DNA of 64,000 bases. It comes from Gadus chalcogrammus (taxonomy: Eukaryota > Chordata > Actinopteri > Gadiformes > Gadidae). The stretch is from contig NC_079431.1 in the NCBI RefSeq assembly GCF_026213295.1, positions 13,134,299 through 13,198,298 on the forward strand, in the 5' to 3' direction. The position numbers were made by a program, and so were the translations under genes. Within the stretch, counting starts at the first letter, position 1; each line of letters begins with the position of its first letter. The notes below the pieces were generated by a model that was not told where the DNA came from, made no database searches, and worked only from the letters and a program-made list of their open reading frames with translations. This document shows positions 1-10,990 of this stretch, one piece after another.

Positions 1-960
1 GCGACACACGAGGAAACGCATTTTGCAGACTGAGCTGTTAGACGTGTGAGATCATCCTGACCTTGATTTTACTGTTTCTTTCTGCACATTCTTTCTGACC
101 TTGACCCCATTGAATGCCTCAAAAAAACAAAAACAAAGATAGATCCAACCGGTACTTGGGGAAGCGAGATTCTGTTGATGATAGCCAAGGAATACCGCAA
201 TCTATCGAATTAAGAAAAAACATGGCGGGGCCCAAAGAAGTTTCACAATCTTCTGCACTCTTAACTGTTCATCCCAATTAAGACAGAATAATGGTAAAAG
301 ATTTACAGGAATCAACAAAAAAGCTTTTTCGCAAAGGAGCATATGTTTTGCTTTACTTCAAACTAGATATGGATAAAGAGAGCAAGACCAACACTTAGTA
401 ATTTTATCAGTTTGGCTAAGGCCAGACAAATTCAAAGAAAAACCAAACTTGAATATCTGGATGGACTCACAAGGGTCCTCCTCATAGCCTTGTAGATCAA
501 CATATGCCTTTTCTGGGAGGGCTTTAGAAATCGAATCGATTACATTCTTGGAGGCATTTTAATTGATATATATTCTGTATATATTTTACATGATTATTGG
601 TGATACATGATATATTAATGTCAACCTTTTGTTAATTTGTTTCATTATTTGATATCATTTCTTCTGCCGGAAGTATCCACATGGATTCTGCCAAGGAAAG
701 AGAGGTGGCAGACTGGCTCCCACCAGACAGCCCTACTCAGCTAGCTTTATTGTAAAAAAAAAAAAATGTATGGTTACATGTGTTGACTCTGTCTCTCAGA
801 GTTTAAAATAGCTGACCGGATTGAAAAATTCCAAGTTCATTTTGAATCCTCTTAAGGTTTTTCCGTGAAGTATCCATCTATACGTTAAATAAGCTCGACC
901 CTGCTAAGAGCATGTGGGAAGCTTCTCAATGGGCTTCTACAATACATTTAGTCAGAGTCA
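1..960. repeat. Diverged copy of the crystallin-unit 5' flank
   Basis: This stretch aligns by eye with the DNA upstream of genes 3-6 (for example around 15674-16400). The small ORF present in those flanks is here frameshifted and stopped: it starts at 292 and ends at a stop near 399. The copy is therefore an older member of the duplication family. I see no separate gene. Confidence 0.7.
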
Positions 961-1022
961 TGAGTCAGTAGTTTGAACAATAGGGGCCGTCATGCAGTCT
1001 TTTGGTCTGTTCAGGTATAAAT
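961..1022 (+). promoter_or_regulatory. Gene 1 core promoter
   Basis: TATAAAT lies at 1016-1022, 76 bp before the start codon. AACAATAG, a SOX-type site, is at 976-983, and TGAGTCAG, a MARE/AP-1-like core, is at 961-968. SOX and Maf proteins are known activators of vertebrate gamma-crystallin promoters; binding here is inferred. Confidence 0.75.
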
Positions 1023-1097
1023 GTAGGGGCTTGACACAGGTAGACCATCAGTTCACAAACCGATCTCTGAGAGACCTGAGAAACCACCACCGCAATC

Positions 1098-1903
1098 ATG
1101 ATGGGCAAGGTAAGGATATATTAACATAAACCATTGATTTGTGTTTATATAAGAACATAAATATATTGTATATTAAATATTTTAGCAAACTTGTTATTAG
1201 CAATAAGTTATAGCACAATGTTCTATAAAGATATACCATGGTTGACAAATTATTTGTTTCAGATCACTTTCTACGAGGAGAAGAACTTCCAGGGTCGCTC
1301 CTATGAGTGCATGAGCGACTGCTCCGACATGTCCTCCTACATGAGCAGGTGCCAGTCCTGCAGGGTGGAGAGCGGCTGCTTCATGCTCTATGAGAGGAAC
1401 AACTACATGGGCCAGCAGTTCTTCATGAGGAGGGGAGAGTACAACGACATGCACCGCATGCAGAGCATGGGAATGATGTTTGACAACATCAGGTCCTGCA
1501 GAATGATCCCCTTTGTAAGATAACTCACCAACAGTTCAACTGTTACACTAACAAAATTAAACTGTTAAATTGACTTTGTTTGCTAATAAGTCAGCTTAAA
1601 CTCTTTCTCTGAATCTCTGCCTTACAGCACAGAGGCCAGTTCAGGATGAAGATCTACGAGAGGGAGAACTTCGGTGGTCAGTCCAATGAGATGATGGACG
1701 ACTGTGACAACATTCAGGATCGTTACCGCATGTCCGACTGCCAGTCCTGCCACGTGATGGACGGCCACTGGCTGATGTACGAGCAGCCCCACTACAAGGG
1801 CAGGATGATGTACATGAGGCCCGGAGAGTACAGGAGCTTCAGGGATATGGGCATGAGCGGCCAGAGCTTCATGAGCATGAGGCGTATCACTGACATGTGT
1901 TAG
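1098..1903 (+). CDS. crygm: Gamma-M crystallin, gene 1 of 11
   Basis: This gene encodes a structural protein of fish lens fibre cells that packs at very high concentration to give refractive power. The exons are 1098-1109 (Met-Met-Gly-Lys), 1263-1514 and 1628-1903, all phase 0 with GT-AG introns, giving 179 aa. Residues 5-88 form the N-terminal beta/gamma domain (two Greek-key motifs, starting [15 protein letters not shown]). Residues 89-179 form the C-terminal domain (starting [17 protein letters not shown]). About 28 residues are Met, and Trp remains only in the GHW motif of the C-domain; the other three classical gamma-crystallin Trp positions hold Phe or Met. That defines gamma-M. The start has A at -3. 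AATAAA lies at 1914-1919. Its private change is SGQSFM near the C-terminus, where most other copies have SGQRFM. Confidence 0.96.
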
Positions 1904-1919
1904 TTTCATCATCAATAAA

Positions 1920-3295
1920 ACATGATCTCACTTAAATTTGCTGGATTTCTTGCTTGTTATTTTTAGTGAAATAGGACCACTGAGCATAAAGAAGACCAGA
2001 GTAACATTTGAAAGCCAACCCTGAGTTTTGAACCAAGAGTTGGCATGCTTTCAGAACCAATGGCATCCAAAGGCCTATCCCTCTGCATCTTTCATATAAC
2101 AGTTGATTACAACCAACAGACCTTATGTGCACAAGAGACTGAAACTTTAGTAAAATGTTCATACAAGTTGATGTTTACCTACCTTTTCTCATTTAATTTC
2201 ATTGAAGTGCATTGATACTCACATTGTGTTGATATTGAGCTTACATTTATTGGTGGTTACACTAAATCAAGAAACTGTATTACTGTGATTTTAAAAGTGT
2301 ATTGCTGTTACTTAGCAAGTGTTTAATGTGTCGGTTGCTTACCTTTGCAAGAGGTAGTACGTTTATTTGTTCATCACTCAGAGTAATTTAAGATAAATAC
2401 AGCTGAAAACAAATTCCTAAAAAATATTGCAAGCTACACTGTACTGAGGTAATTACTAAGCTAAAGATAATATTTGATTCAAACCCAACCGAGTAAAATA
2501 TCAAGATCTTTTTTCAAACGACTGAAGGCACTGAAGCTGATAACCTCACTACCTCAGAAGAGGCAAAGAGAGGCAGAGGAGTTCATAACCTGACAGAAAA
2601 GGGCCAAGAACTGCACAATGAGTTGCAGTGGAAGACCATCATTAAGGATTCGAAAGGTACGCTGAGTGGTCAATGCTCAAACGAACTGCTGCATGAACTC
2701 ATTACTAATGTAAGCTATACTTTTTCATACAGCCACATTTTTTTACGTTACTAACTGGAGATCAGTACGATTTTTATTTATTTTGATGTTAATAAAGATG
2801 TTATAATATATGTTAATATATGTATTTAGATGTTAATAAAGATGTTATAATATAAATTCATCTCAGCACATCGGCCTGGCCTAAAGGAAAGAGCAGTTTA
2901 TATGTTGACTGCATATGAACTGCTCTTGAATCGTGAATAATACAGAACATAAGGAACTTCAAAATAAATCACAAATTTAAAAAAATCAAATATTAAATCC
3001 CAATTGCAAACTTGGTCAAAATAATCGCCATTAGATTATTTCCCCAAATCGTTCATCCCTAATTTGAATGCAGCTCCAAAATCATCATTTTCACACAGGC
3101 AAGACTCCAGATTCACCCTTTCACACTGTAGGCTCTTTCAGTGTGTTATGAGGAAACAGGGGAGATGAAACGGTATTTTGTTCGAGCCCCTCACTACTTG
3201 AGATCCAGTCTTTTGGAAGAGTGATGCGCTAAAAAATGGATTAAGCGTGAATGGTTATTTGCCTAACAAAGGATGAATGTTGAGATTAGGGTTAG
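1920..3295. other. Intergenic, no gene seen
   Basis: The first 250 bases resemble the 3' flank of the other crystallin copies. The rest is AT-rich without a supportable ORF. A near-perfect 16-bp inverted repeat (AAGAGCAGTTTATATG at 2889-2904, partner at 2912-2927, one mismatch) is the only local structure noted. Confidence 0.6.
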
Positions 3296-3433
3296 CCGCT
3301 AGCCTGTTAGCCCCGCCACTAGCCTATTAGCTCTGCCGCAAGCCTCTTAGCCCCGCCGCTGGCCTGTTAGCTCCGCCACTAGCCTGTTAGCTCCGCCTCT
3401 AGCCTGTTAGATCCGCCGCTAGCCTGTTAGCCT
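3296..3433. repeat. 20-bp GC-rich minisatellite
   Basis: About seven imperfect tandem units of roughly 20 bp built on GCTAGCCTGTTAGCCCCGCC. The units differ at a few positions each. Confidence 0.85.
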
Positions 3434-3629
3434 TCTAGTGAGAGAGAAATGGAAGAAAAGAAAGCTCAGAGTGACCACACCAAGAAGAAGGTCATTTGAG
3501 GTCTACTCAATGGTGCAGATGCCCCTAGCAAGAGAGTCCTCAACTCATACAGCTACAACACCACCTACTCAGAAGATGAATGCGAATGGAGCGGCCTCCG
3601 TATTGACGCCATGGACTTTCTGGAGTTAC

Positions 3630-4365
3630 TCAACTGCTAAACACATCTCACATACACTTTCCCAACCACAACCGTAGACACATCCTAGACCTGGTTTTCT
3701 CCACTGGCCTCCACATCCACAATGTCTCCAGCAGCGACCTCTCCATCCCGACCACCTGGCCATCACACTTTTCATTGACAATACCGCCCCCCAAGCCTGG
3801 GTCCTCAGCATTTTTAGGGATAGATCACAGTTTCTGATGCTCACCCTCTTCAAGACAATGGTAAGGAGTAAGCTGGAGTACTGTTGTCCTGTCTGTAACC
3901 CGTCAAAGATATCCGACATTGAAGCTATCGAAAGAATCCAATGTAACTACACATGAAGAATCAGCTCCGGAGAGCTTGACTACAGGGAGCGTTTGAAAAA
4001 ACTGGATCTGCTGATCTCCTATCCTCCACACTTGAAGATAGCAAACGGCCTTGCCCCAAATGATATTGGATGATGTCAAAGACCTAATCCGACAGGGGCT
4101 AAGGGCTATTGTACCACCACTGAACAACAAAGCCCAGAGGTCTGTGGCCAAACACTATGCAAACTCCTTTGCTGTAAAGGCGGCAAGACTATGGAACAAC
4201 TTGCCGAAGAACACCAGTACAATAAATAAACTGGATCCCTTCAAAGTTGTGCTAGCCAAACTACTGAAGTCATTCCCTGACACACCGCCAACCAAATTCT
4301 ATACAGCAAAGAATGATAACTCACTTCTCGAGTGGAACCTGCAGAAAGGATCTTTGACGGGATGA
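3630..4365 (+). mobile_element. Non-LTR retrotransposon (LINE) fragment
   Basis: Two pieces of a LINE polyprotein lie side by side. Around 3680-3780 the reading HILDLVFSTGLHIHNVSSSD resembles the C-terminal end of an apurinic-type endonuclease domain. From about 3810 to 4365 the translation (SKLEYCCPVCNPSKISDIEA, then RSVAKHYANSFAVKAARLWN) resembles the region after the reverse transcriptase. The catalytic reverse transcriptase between them is absent, and stops or frameshifts break the second part near 3955 and 4050. It is a dead, internally deleted copy. The exact clade is not certain. Confidence 0.7.
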
Positions 4366-4544
4366 TGGGTGGACTGACATGATACTGTGGACCCGTTACG
4401 ATCCTCGCCGGACCTACTCTAAAAACTCTCAGAAGAATGCTCAGATGAAGAAATGGAAGCGCCGCTCCATCAACATGTCCCCCTGAAGGAGGAGAAGAAG
4501 GAAGTCAAACAGGAAAGTAACCTGTCAAAGCATCACCCTTAAAT

Positions 4545-6903
4545 CACTATCTATGCCACGCCTGAACCAAGAAGATAGCACAGCAGCTCTTGTGAAAGTG
4601 TTCGTAGACTTTATCAGTGCAAGTCGTCTTCCTATACCTGCCCATCAACATTTAACGGCATCCACTCAGATTCAACGACTGTAAGGTTTAATTTCAGAGA
4701 CTGAAACAGATAAAACATACCTGGTGAAGAGAAGATATATTCCCTGCGAAGGCATGCGGGTGGAGTTGCAAAAAAGGCAGAGAGTTATTTCCTGCTAGGC
4801 ACAGAGTGGGCCTATCACCCAGCATTGACCATCTTAGAGGAGAGATATGGCAATCCATTCCTCATTGCCAAAGCCTCCAGAGACAAGCGTAATACGTGGC
4901 CCAAAATAAGATCCAAAAGGTAGCTTTGAACTACGACAACTTTCTGACTTCCTGCGCAGCTGTGAGGCCACCATGTCTCAGATTAAGGGTCTTGAGTTAA
5001 TATAATGACTGGATCGAGAATAAGAAAATGCTTGCTAAACTTCCAGCCTGGCTGAGCTAAAGATGGAATAGGAAGGTCATGGAGGAAGAAGAACATAGTC
5101 GAAGGTTCCAAAGCTTCAGCCAGTTCGTCAACCCGATAACATCCCTGCATGCTCTAAAACCAAGTGAAAGTGAGAAGAGTAAGGATCCAAGGAAGAGAGG
5201 TCCTAGAGTAAAGGTATTAGCAGCAAATTCAGATGAAAGGGCTACCGCCACAAGCCGTGTGTGCTGTGAAAGGACAGGGCACAGTCTTCACAAATGTTAT
5301 AAATTCATGGATGAAACAGTCGGACCTTTTTTGCAAGAAAAGATGTTGTGCTTTGGCTGGCCACCCCTCAAATAATTGCAAAAACAGAATGATCTGCAAA
5401 ACGTGTGAGAAAAAACACCCGACTTGCCTCATGATGATCGCACCAAGGAAGGAAGGATGTCAACAATGCCTGATGCATCAAGTAACAGGTCAAATGGACG
5501 CAAGATTGAATGATCACAGGATAGGGCAACAAGAACTTCATGTGAGGCAACATGAAATAGGGTCCTCCAGCATGTCCAGCATGTCCAGTAGGTCCTCAAG
5601 ACACTCAAATGCCTACCATCATCCCAGTGTGGGTGTCAGCCACAAGTGAGCCTGATCGGGAAATTCCTGTGTATGCACTTCTGGATACACAGGGTGACAC
5701 AACCTTTCTCCTGGACGACACTGCAAAGGCTCTACACTTGAAGAAAGATTCAATTCAGTTGAAGCTCTCCACAATAGCTGCAAGAAATACTTTTGTGTCC
5801 TGTAGAAAACTAACTGGTCTACAAGTAAGAGGATTTTATTCAGACAAGATAATCGCTCAGCCAGTGACCTATAAAAGAGAATTCATACCTGCAAACAGAG
5901 ATCATATTCCCAAACCTGAGAGAGTGAAAGAATGGAACACATCGCAGATGAGATAGCTCCAGACCAAAGCTGCGACGTAGGCTTGCTAGTTGGCTAACTG
6001 TCCTCAAGCACTTCTCCAAAGACAAAAATAATCAGCCCTTTGTCCTGAGAACCGACGTGGGCTGGAGTGTAGTTGGCTACAGCAACCTATGTCTTGATCA
6101 TGGAGATGCGATTGGAGTGATGCTCCAGGTCATGTTCCAGGTAGACCAGTTAGTTAGGAAACTTACTGGTCTACAAGTAAGAGGATTTTATTCAGACAAG
6201 ATAATCGCTCAGCCAGTGACCTATAAAAGAGAATTCATACCTGCAAACAGAGATCATATTCCCAAACCTGAGACGGTGAAAGAATGGAACACATCGCAGA
6301 TGAGATAGCTCCAGACCAAAGCTGTGACGTAGGCTTGCTAGTTGGCTAACTGTCCTCAAGCAGTTCTCCAAAGACAAAAAGAATCAGCCCTTTGCACTGA
6401 GAACCGACGTGGGCTGGAGTGTAGTTGGCTACAGCAACCTATGTCTTGATCATGGAGATGCGATTGGAGTGATGCTCCAGGTCATCCTGAAGCAAGCGAT
6501 ACCAGGTAATCCATCCTTTTCAAACCTCACAAGCGAAGTGCACTCCGTCTGCAGAACACAGATACAGGAAGGTGTCTCAACTGCAGCTATCCTCAAGGTG
6601 CTGGAATCTGACTTTGTTGAAAGAGCTTCAGAGGCAGCAACATATCTCAAGAAGACCTCAAATTCCTGTCAAGGAAGGAAAAGGGCATAAGGTTCAAGGA
6701 GGATGGTCATTATGAAATGCCACTGCTATTCAAGAAAGACAGACCCAACTTACCAGATAAGATGTGCTATCCAGCGTCTCGGATGCCTAGAAAGGAAGCT
6801 GAGGGGAAACGAGCAGTATTACCAAGACTACAAGACCTTCATGGACGAGACCATAACCCGTGGAGATGCAAAAAGGGTCAGACGAGAAGACGTCAGCAAG
6901 GCC
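4545..6903 (+). mobile_element. BEL/Pao-type retrotransposon remnant, 5' part
   Basis: Order of remnants in several frames: Gag from about 4580 (FVDFISASRLPIP, then YFLLG- and LEERYGNPFLIAKA-like text near 4780-4880), with NPITSLHALKPSE near 5130. Zinc-knuckle cysteines (CCERTGHSLHKCYKF, CKNRMICKTCEKKHPTC) follow at 5260-5430. A retropepsin-like segment follows at 5609-5956 with the active-site-like string LLDTQGDTTF. The start of the reverse transcriptase (KRLGC-like text, YYQDYKTFMDETITRGDAKR) lies at 6700-6870. Many frameshifts make it non-functional. It is cut at 6903/7779 by a hAT element, after which the same protein resumes. Confidence 0.85.
5815..6485 (+). repeat. Internal 352-bp-offset direct duplication in the BEL/Pao remnant
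   Basis: The protease/linker segment beginning GLQVRGFYSDKIIAQPVTYK occurs at about 5815-6132 and again at about 6167-6484, nearly identical. Both copies end at the shared bases GATGCTCCAGGTCAT. This is a tandem duplication within a dead element. Confidence 0.9.
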
Positions 6904-6911
6904 CTAGCATG

Positions 6912-7323
6912 CAGGGCTGGACTGGGACCAAAAAATGGCCCTGGCATTTTTGGCCATGGCAGCCCACTATGATTATTTATACGACATGCGGAGGCACACA
7001 ACATACCAGAGGATATATCCGCATATTGTGCTGTTTCAACAATTAAAATAAAGCGCAGTAGCCTACATGGAAGAGAGTAACCATGTTAAAAAATGGATAC
7101 ACTCTTTCACTATAATTGCAGAGACTTTTGCAGCTAGGTCAAATCCCCTCTGAAATTACTAATGCTTATAATATGTACAGTTTGAACCGTCTCACAATCA
7201 GCAAAAAATGCAAGAACACAGAACAACAGGAAGAATGCAAAATATATGTATTCTTTTATTAAGGCCTACACTAACTAAAACACAACAAATTATGACACAT
7301 TAAGTCAAAGTGGCACCCTAAAG

Positions 7324-7406
<83 letters not shown>

Positions 7407-7770
7407 CTCCGCGCCTCCTTTACGTTTCTTCTCCATTTTTCTGTCAGTTAGTGGCGTGACTGATTGACTGATTGACAGCCGAGGCCCTCTGCTGTGTGTG
7501 TGATAGGGCCAGGGCCAGCCCAGAACCAATCATAATGAGTTATGGCCTGGGCCAAAGTTGTATTGAACTTTCAGGTTAAGTTGAAAGCCCGCACGACCGA
7601 GAGGGAAGGAACGGACCTCGGCCCTCGGCTGTGTGACATGGCTGGGCCGGGCCGGGTCCATTTAAAAAAAGAGGAAAAAAAAGAGGAAAAGTAAACCTCA
7701 AGTAAACCTCGTCGGCCCAAAAAGGCCTGCCAGCCAATGCCCAGTACGCCCGATGGCCAGTCCAGCCCTG
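6912..7770. mobile_element. Non-autonomous hAT-type element nested in BEL/Pao
   Basis: The terminal inverted repeats read CAGGGCTGGACTGG at the left and its complement at the right end (7757-7770). They are flanked by 8-bp target duplications CTAGCATG (6904-6911) and CTAGAATG (7771-7778), which differ at one base. No transposase ORF remains. The element holds a pure GA microsatellite at 7327-7404. Confidence 0.85.
7327..7404. repeat. (GA)n microsatellite
   Basis: About 39 uninterrupted GA dinucleotides. Confidence 0.97.
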
Positions 7771-7778
7771 CTAGAATG

Positions 7779-7855
7779 GTACTTTCCCCACCATGGGCTG
7801 TATCATCTGCAAAAGCCTTGGAAAATATGTGTCGTCTTTGATCCCGGGAAGGATC
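7779..7855 (+). mobile_element. BEL/Pao remnant, reverse transcriptase continuation
   Basis: The text WYFPHHGLYHLQKPWKICVV followed by FD matches the conserved reverse-transcriptase stretch of BEL/Pao Pol. It continues the fragment interrupted at 6903. Resemblance stops near 7855. Confidence 0.8.
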
Positions 7856-8104
7856 AGAGTAAGGAAACTCATGATGCCCATCGGCAACTCAACACTGGAT
7901 GGCATGGGAAGGCGCACCTCCAAGCCGGTTCACCTGGACAGACCCATTCAGAATACACACTTTTGGAAGCAGACTGAACACCTCAGGGTATTAAGTATGG
8001 CTGGTTAAAAATATATATTCATCAATGCAATGCTATTAACTTGTTCTCGATTAAATTTAGATTCAGATTTATTTATTTTAAATGGATCATTTCCGTTGTT
8101 TCCT

Positions 8105-8362
8105 GTGAACGTAAGTCACACAGGGAGCAATATAGCGGACTTGTTGACGGAAGCCATAAGTGAATGGGGGTCATCAGCAAAGGAACCGGCAATCGTCACT
8201 AATGCTGCCTACATGGTACGTGCTGCAGGTCTGATGGAGCTTTTGCATGTTGGCTGCTTTGCCCACACATTTAATTTGGCCTCGCAGGATGCTCTTAAAA
8301 TCCCTGCTGTCACACGGCTGCTAGGAAGAGGGATGCGCATTACCGGTTTCTTTCACCGAAGT
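8105..8362 (+). pseudogene. hAT transposase fragment
   Basis: About 86 codons (NIADLLTEAISEWG, VGCFAHTFNLASQDALK) match the central RNase-H region of Ac/ZBED-type hAT transposases. The motif usually reading VTDNAANM is VTNAAYM here, so the catalytic Asp is lost. There is no N- or C-terminal remainder nearby. Confidence 0.8.
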
Positions 8363-8593
8363 AGGGGAGAGCCGGGTCGATTGAAACACTTTTCAGTTAA
8401 ACGTCTTTTTCAAAGATGTCGTTATGTATACAAATAATTTCAACATGTGATCAACAACTCACATGTGTGTTCTCTTAGTTACAAGTGTAATTTAATACAT
8501 ATGTTGGATGATCGAGCTGTTTTTTAACTTTGAACGTAGGTTGACATTTGTTTGAAATACCCCGCCTAGTCGGGACGTTTGAAACACACATAT

Positions 8594-8600
<7 letters not shown>

Positions 8601-8680
<80 letters not shown>

Positions 8681-9295
8681 TATTGTATTTGACGTTTTGT
8701 ACTTATATTATACTATATACCTGACATTTTTATTTTATTGTTTATTGTTATTGTTCCCCTACTTTGGCAATGAGTTGTAACTGGTCATTTAACAACATTT
8801 TGAGGAGATAATCTGCGGGTTGGTGAGGGGTGTCACATGCCACCTTACACTTTTTGCACTTTTTTTTCGGATGACACAAAGCCAAATCATCTCTAGAGGA
8901 TTTATGAATTTCGTCCGGATTCGGACGAAATTCGTCCATCGCCCCAAACGTTGCCCCCGGAGCTACCCTTCATACCTCCGTCTGGTTTCAGCCTTGTTAT
9001 GGATGTTACGCAATAAATCCTCTAGAGGGCAGTGACTGTCGTTTCACAAATTAACGGCATCGACAATCACAAACATGACATCTGTAGAGATGATTTGGCT
9101 TTGTGTCATCAGAAAAAGAGTGCAAAAAGTGTGCGGTGGCATGTGACACCCCTCACCAACCCGCAGATTATCTCCTCAAAATGTTGTTAAATGACCAGTT
9201 ACAACTCATTGCCAAAGTAGGGGAACAATAACAATAAACAATAAAATAAAAATGTCAGGTATATAGTATAATATAAGTACAAAACGTCAAATACA

Positions 9296-9339
<44 letters not shown>

Positions 9340-9349
9340 GCTATATAGG

Positions 9350-9396
<47 letters not shown>
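8601..9396. repeat. Large inverted repeat bracketed by (TA)n tracts
   Basis: Arm 8685-8894 is the near-perfect reverse complement of 9087-9294, with a 192-bp spacer. The arms are flanked on the outside by TA microsatellites at 8601-8676 and 9297-9396. There is no coding sequence. It is consistent with a foldback or MITE-like element, with TA tracts expanded at its ends. Confidence 0.9.
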
Positions 9397-9400
<4 letters not shown>

Positions 9401-9607
9401 TATTATACTACTCTATCTATTTTCGCGAATTGACTGACTTTTGACTCTATACTGCCGCCTCGATTTCCGGTGGTATTGCTCCGGTTCTCCCGGAGCACTC
9501 CCAATTCGTAATATCAGAGGCGACGGACCCATTTACGGACGAAACACCTCCGGGACCGGACGAAACGGTCCGGTTCCGTATTTACCGTAGGGTGTGAATG
9601 GGCCTTT

Positions 9608-9860
9608 ACACCCCTTGCCCTCCGCATCCATCCGTTGACGGATCTCATTGACTTTGCATGGGGCGATCACGAAATGCATTGTGGGTTTGTTCGTTCCGTC
9701 GGCTCCGTCTCTTGCGTTCAGAAGTTGAGAAAATTGTACATTTTCAGGCTGCAACGGATCCGTCAGCCAATCAGATCTTGGCTCCGTCAGCAAATACCAC
9801 TCCCCCATCTGTCAGACACGCCTTCTGTCATCCGTTGACCGACGGATGCAGTGGGCAAGC
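9608..9860. repeat. Probable MITE
   Basis: The GC-rich ends TTGCCCTCCGCATCC and the complement of TTGCCCACTGCATCC face each other. Each is followed inward by a related ATCCGTTGACGGA-type string. I could not define a target duplication. Confidence 0.45.
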
Positions 9861-9909
9861 TGCGCTAGAACCAGAGGCAGGCCTCTGCGAAGTCCATTAA
9901 TTCCTCATT

Positions 9910-10336
9910 ATGGACACCTCGAAGGGCATTATGCCGCTTATACCATGGTCAGACTCACTTGCCAAAGAAAATAAATTTAGACCATTAATTTATATTTTCA
10001 GGCATTTTACAATCCAAAGTAAAGTAAGCACTGGTCATCTGGTTGTGCCAAGTCCACGAACAAATTTAATGATGAGAACTGTTCTCTATAGGACTTCTTC
10101 TGCTTGGAATAAGCTCGCCTTTAGCATCAGACTCACCAAAAGTAGATGTTCTTTCAAATATTTGCTTAAAAAAAATATTTATGAATTCCATTTAGATCAG
10201 TAAATGTGCCTGATTACTATCGGTTCCTATTGCTTGTCATTCACTGTTTATCTCTTTTGAATGAGTTGGTTGTTTATTGTTGTTTGTTTTGTTTTGTTGT
10301 TTGTATTATTCTTGTTTTATTGATATAGTGTGACTT
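9910..10336 (+). mobile_element. LINE 3' fragment, L2-like, part 1
   Basis: A 97-codon frame (9910-10203) ends with RTNLMMRTVLYRTSSAWNKL, the style of a LINE C-terminus. It is followed by AT-rich 3' untranslated sequence. The LINE resumes at 10881 after the SINE insertion. Confidence 0.6.
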
Positions 10337-10880
10337 TAATAATAATGGATTGAATTTATAAAGCGCTTTTCTAGACACTCAAAGACGCTATACAGTGAAG
10401 GGGGGACCTCACTAACCACCACCAGTTTGTAGCACCCACTTGGGTGATGCACAGCAGCCAAACTGCGCCAGAACGCTCACCACACACCAGTTTGAGGTGG
10501 AGAGTGAGGGAATTAATGAGTCAGCCAATAATACAGGAGGATGATTAGGGGGCCAGATTGAATGAACCTGGTTGGACCAGAACATCGGGGAAAGCACTAA
10601 TCTTTGCAATAAGTGCCCTGGGATCTTTTATAACCTCAGTGAGTCAGGACCTCGGTTTTACGTCCGAAGGACAGCACATTCCACATCATAGTGTCCTCAT
10701 CACTGCACTGGGGGATCGTGAAGGGGCCAGGGGAAGTGTGCCACCTATAGGACACCCGCAGACGCCACTTGCAGCACCTGGTATTCCCAGGCGGTCTCCA
10801 ATCCATGTACTAACCAGGCCCGACCATGCTTAGCTTCCGAGATCAGACGAGATCGGGCGTGTCCATGGTGGTAAGGCCGT
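10337..10880 (-). mobile_element. 5S rRNA-derived SINE (SINE3/DeuSINE type)
   Basis: Read on the minus strand, 10880-10778 matches 5S rRNA, including the internal promoter region (CTGATCTCGGAAGCTAAGCA, then GGGTCGGGCCTGGTTAGTAC with small changes). About 400 bp of SINE body follow. The tail reads AAAGCGCTTTATAAATTC and ends in ATTATTATT. It is inserted in an L2-like LINE. It is a retroposon, not a functional 5S gene. Confidence 0.85.
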
Positions 10881-10990
10881 TTGTAATATTTTTTGTTTTA
10901 ATTGTTGTTGCTCTCTGTTTGGACCCCAGGAAGACTAGCAACCACTTTGATGAAGCTAATGGGGATCCAAATAAAAAACAAAGAACAAAA
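10881..10990 (+). mobile_element. LINE 3' terminus, L2-like, part 2
   Basis: GGACCCCAGGAAGACTAGCA, then GCTAATGGGGATCC and an A-rich tail, is the characteristic L2/Maui-like LINE 3' end. It continues the fragment at 9910-10336. Confidence 0.75.

Noticed and set aside
1197..1454. Long antisense ORF opposite exon 2 of gene 1, repeated in most copies (start [17 protein letters not shown])
   Set aside because: It mirrors the Met- and Glu-rich coding strand. ATG reads as CAT (His) in reverse, and the skewed codon use avoids reverse stops. No promoter or splice context supports it.
1622..1915. Antisense ORF opposite exon 3, recurring in all copies ([19 protein letters not shown])
   Set aside because: Shadow of the crystallin exon for the same reason; conservation follows the sense strand.
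3296..3433. Possible CRISPR-like array
   Set aside because: Contiguous 20-bp units without unique spacers, in a eukaryotic genome; it is a minisatellite.
7305..7529. Minus-strand ORF with a Ser-Leu run
   Set aside because: Product of the GA microsatellite inside the hAT element.
10778..10880. 5S rRNA gene on the minus strand
   Set aside because: The match is partial with several changes and runs directly into a SINE body and tail, so it is a retroposon head.
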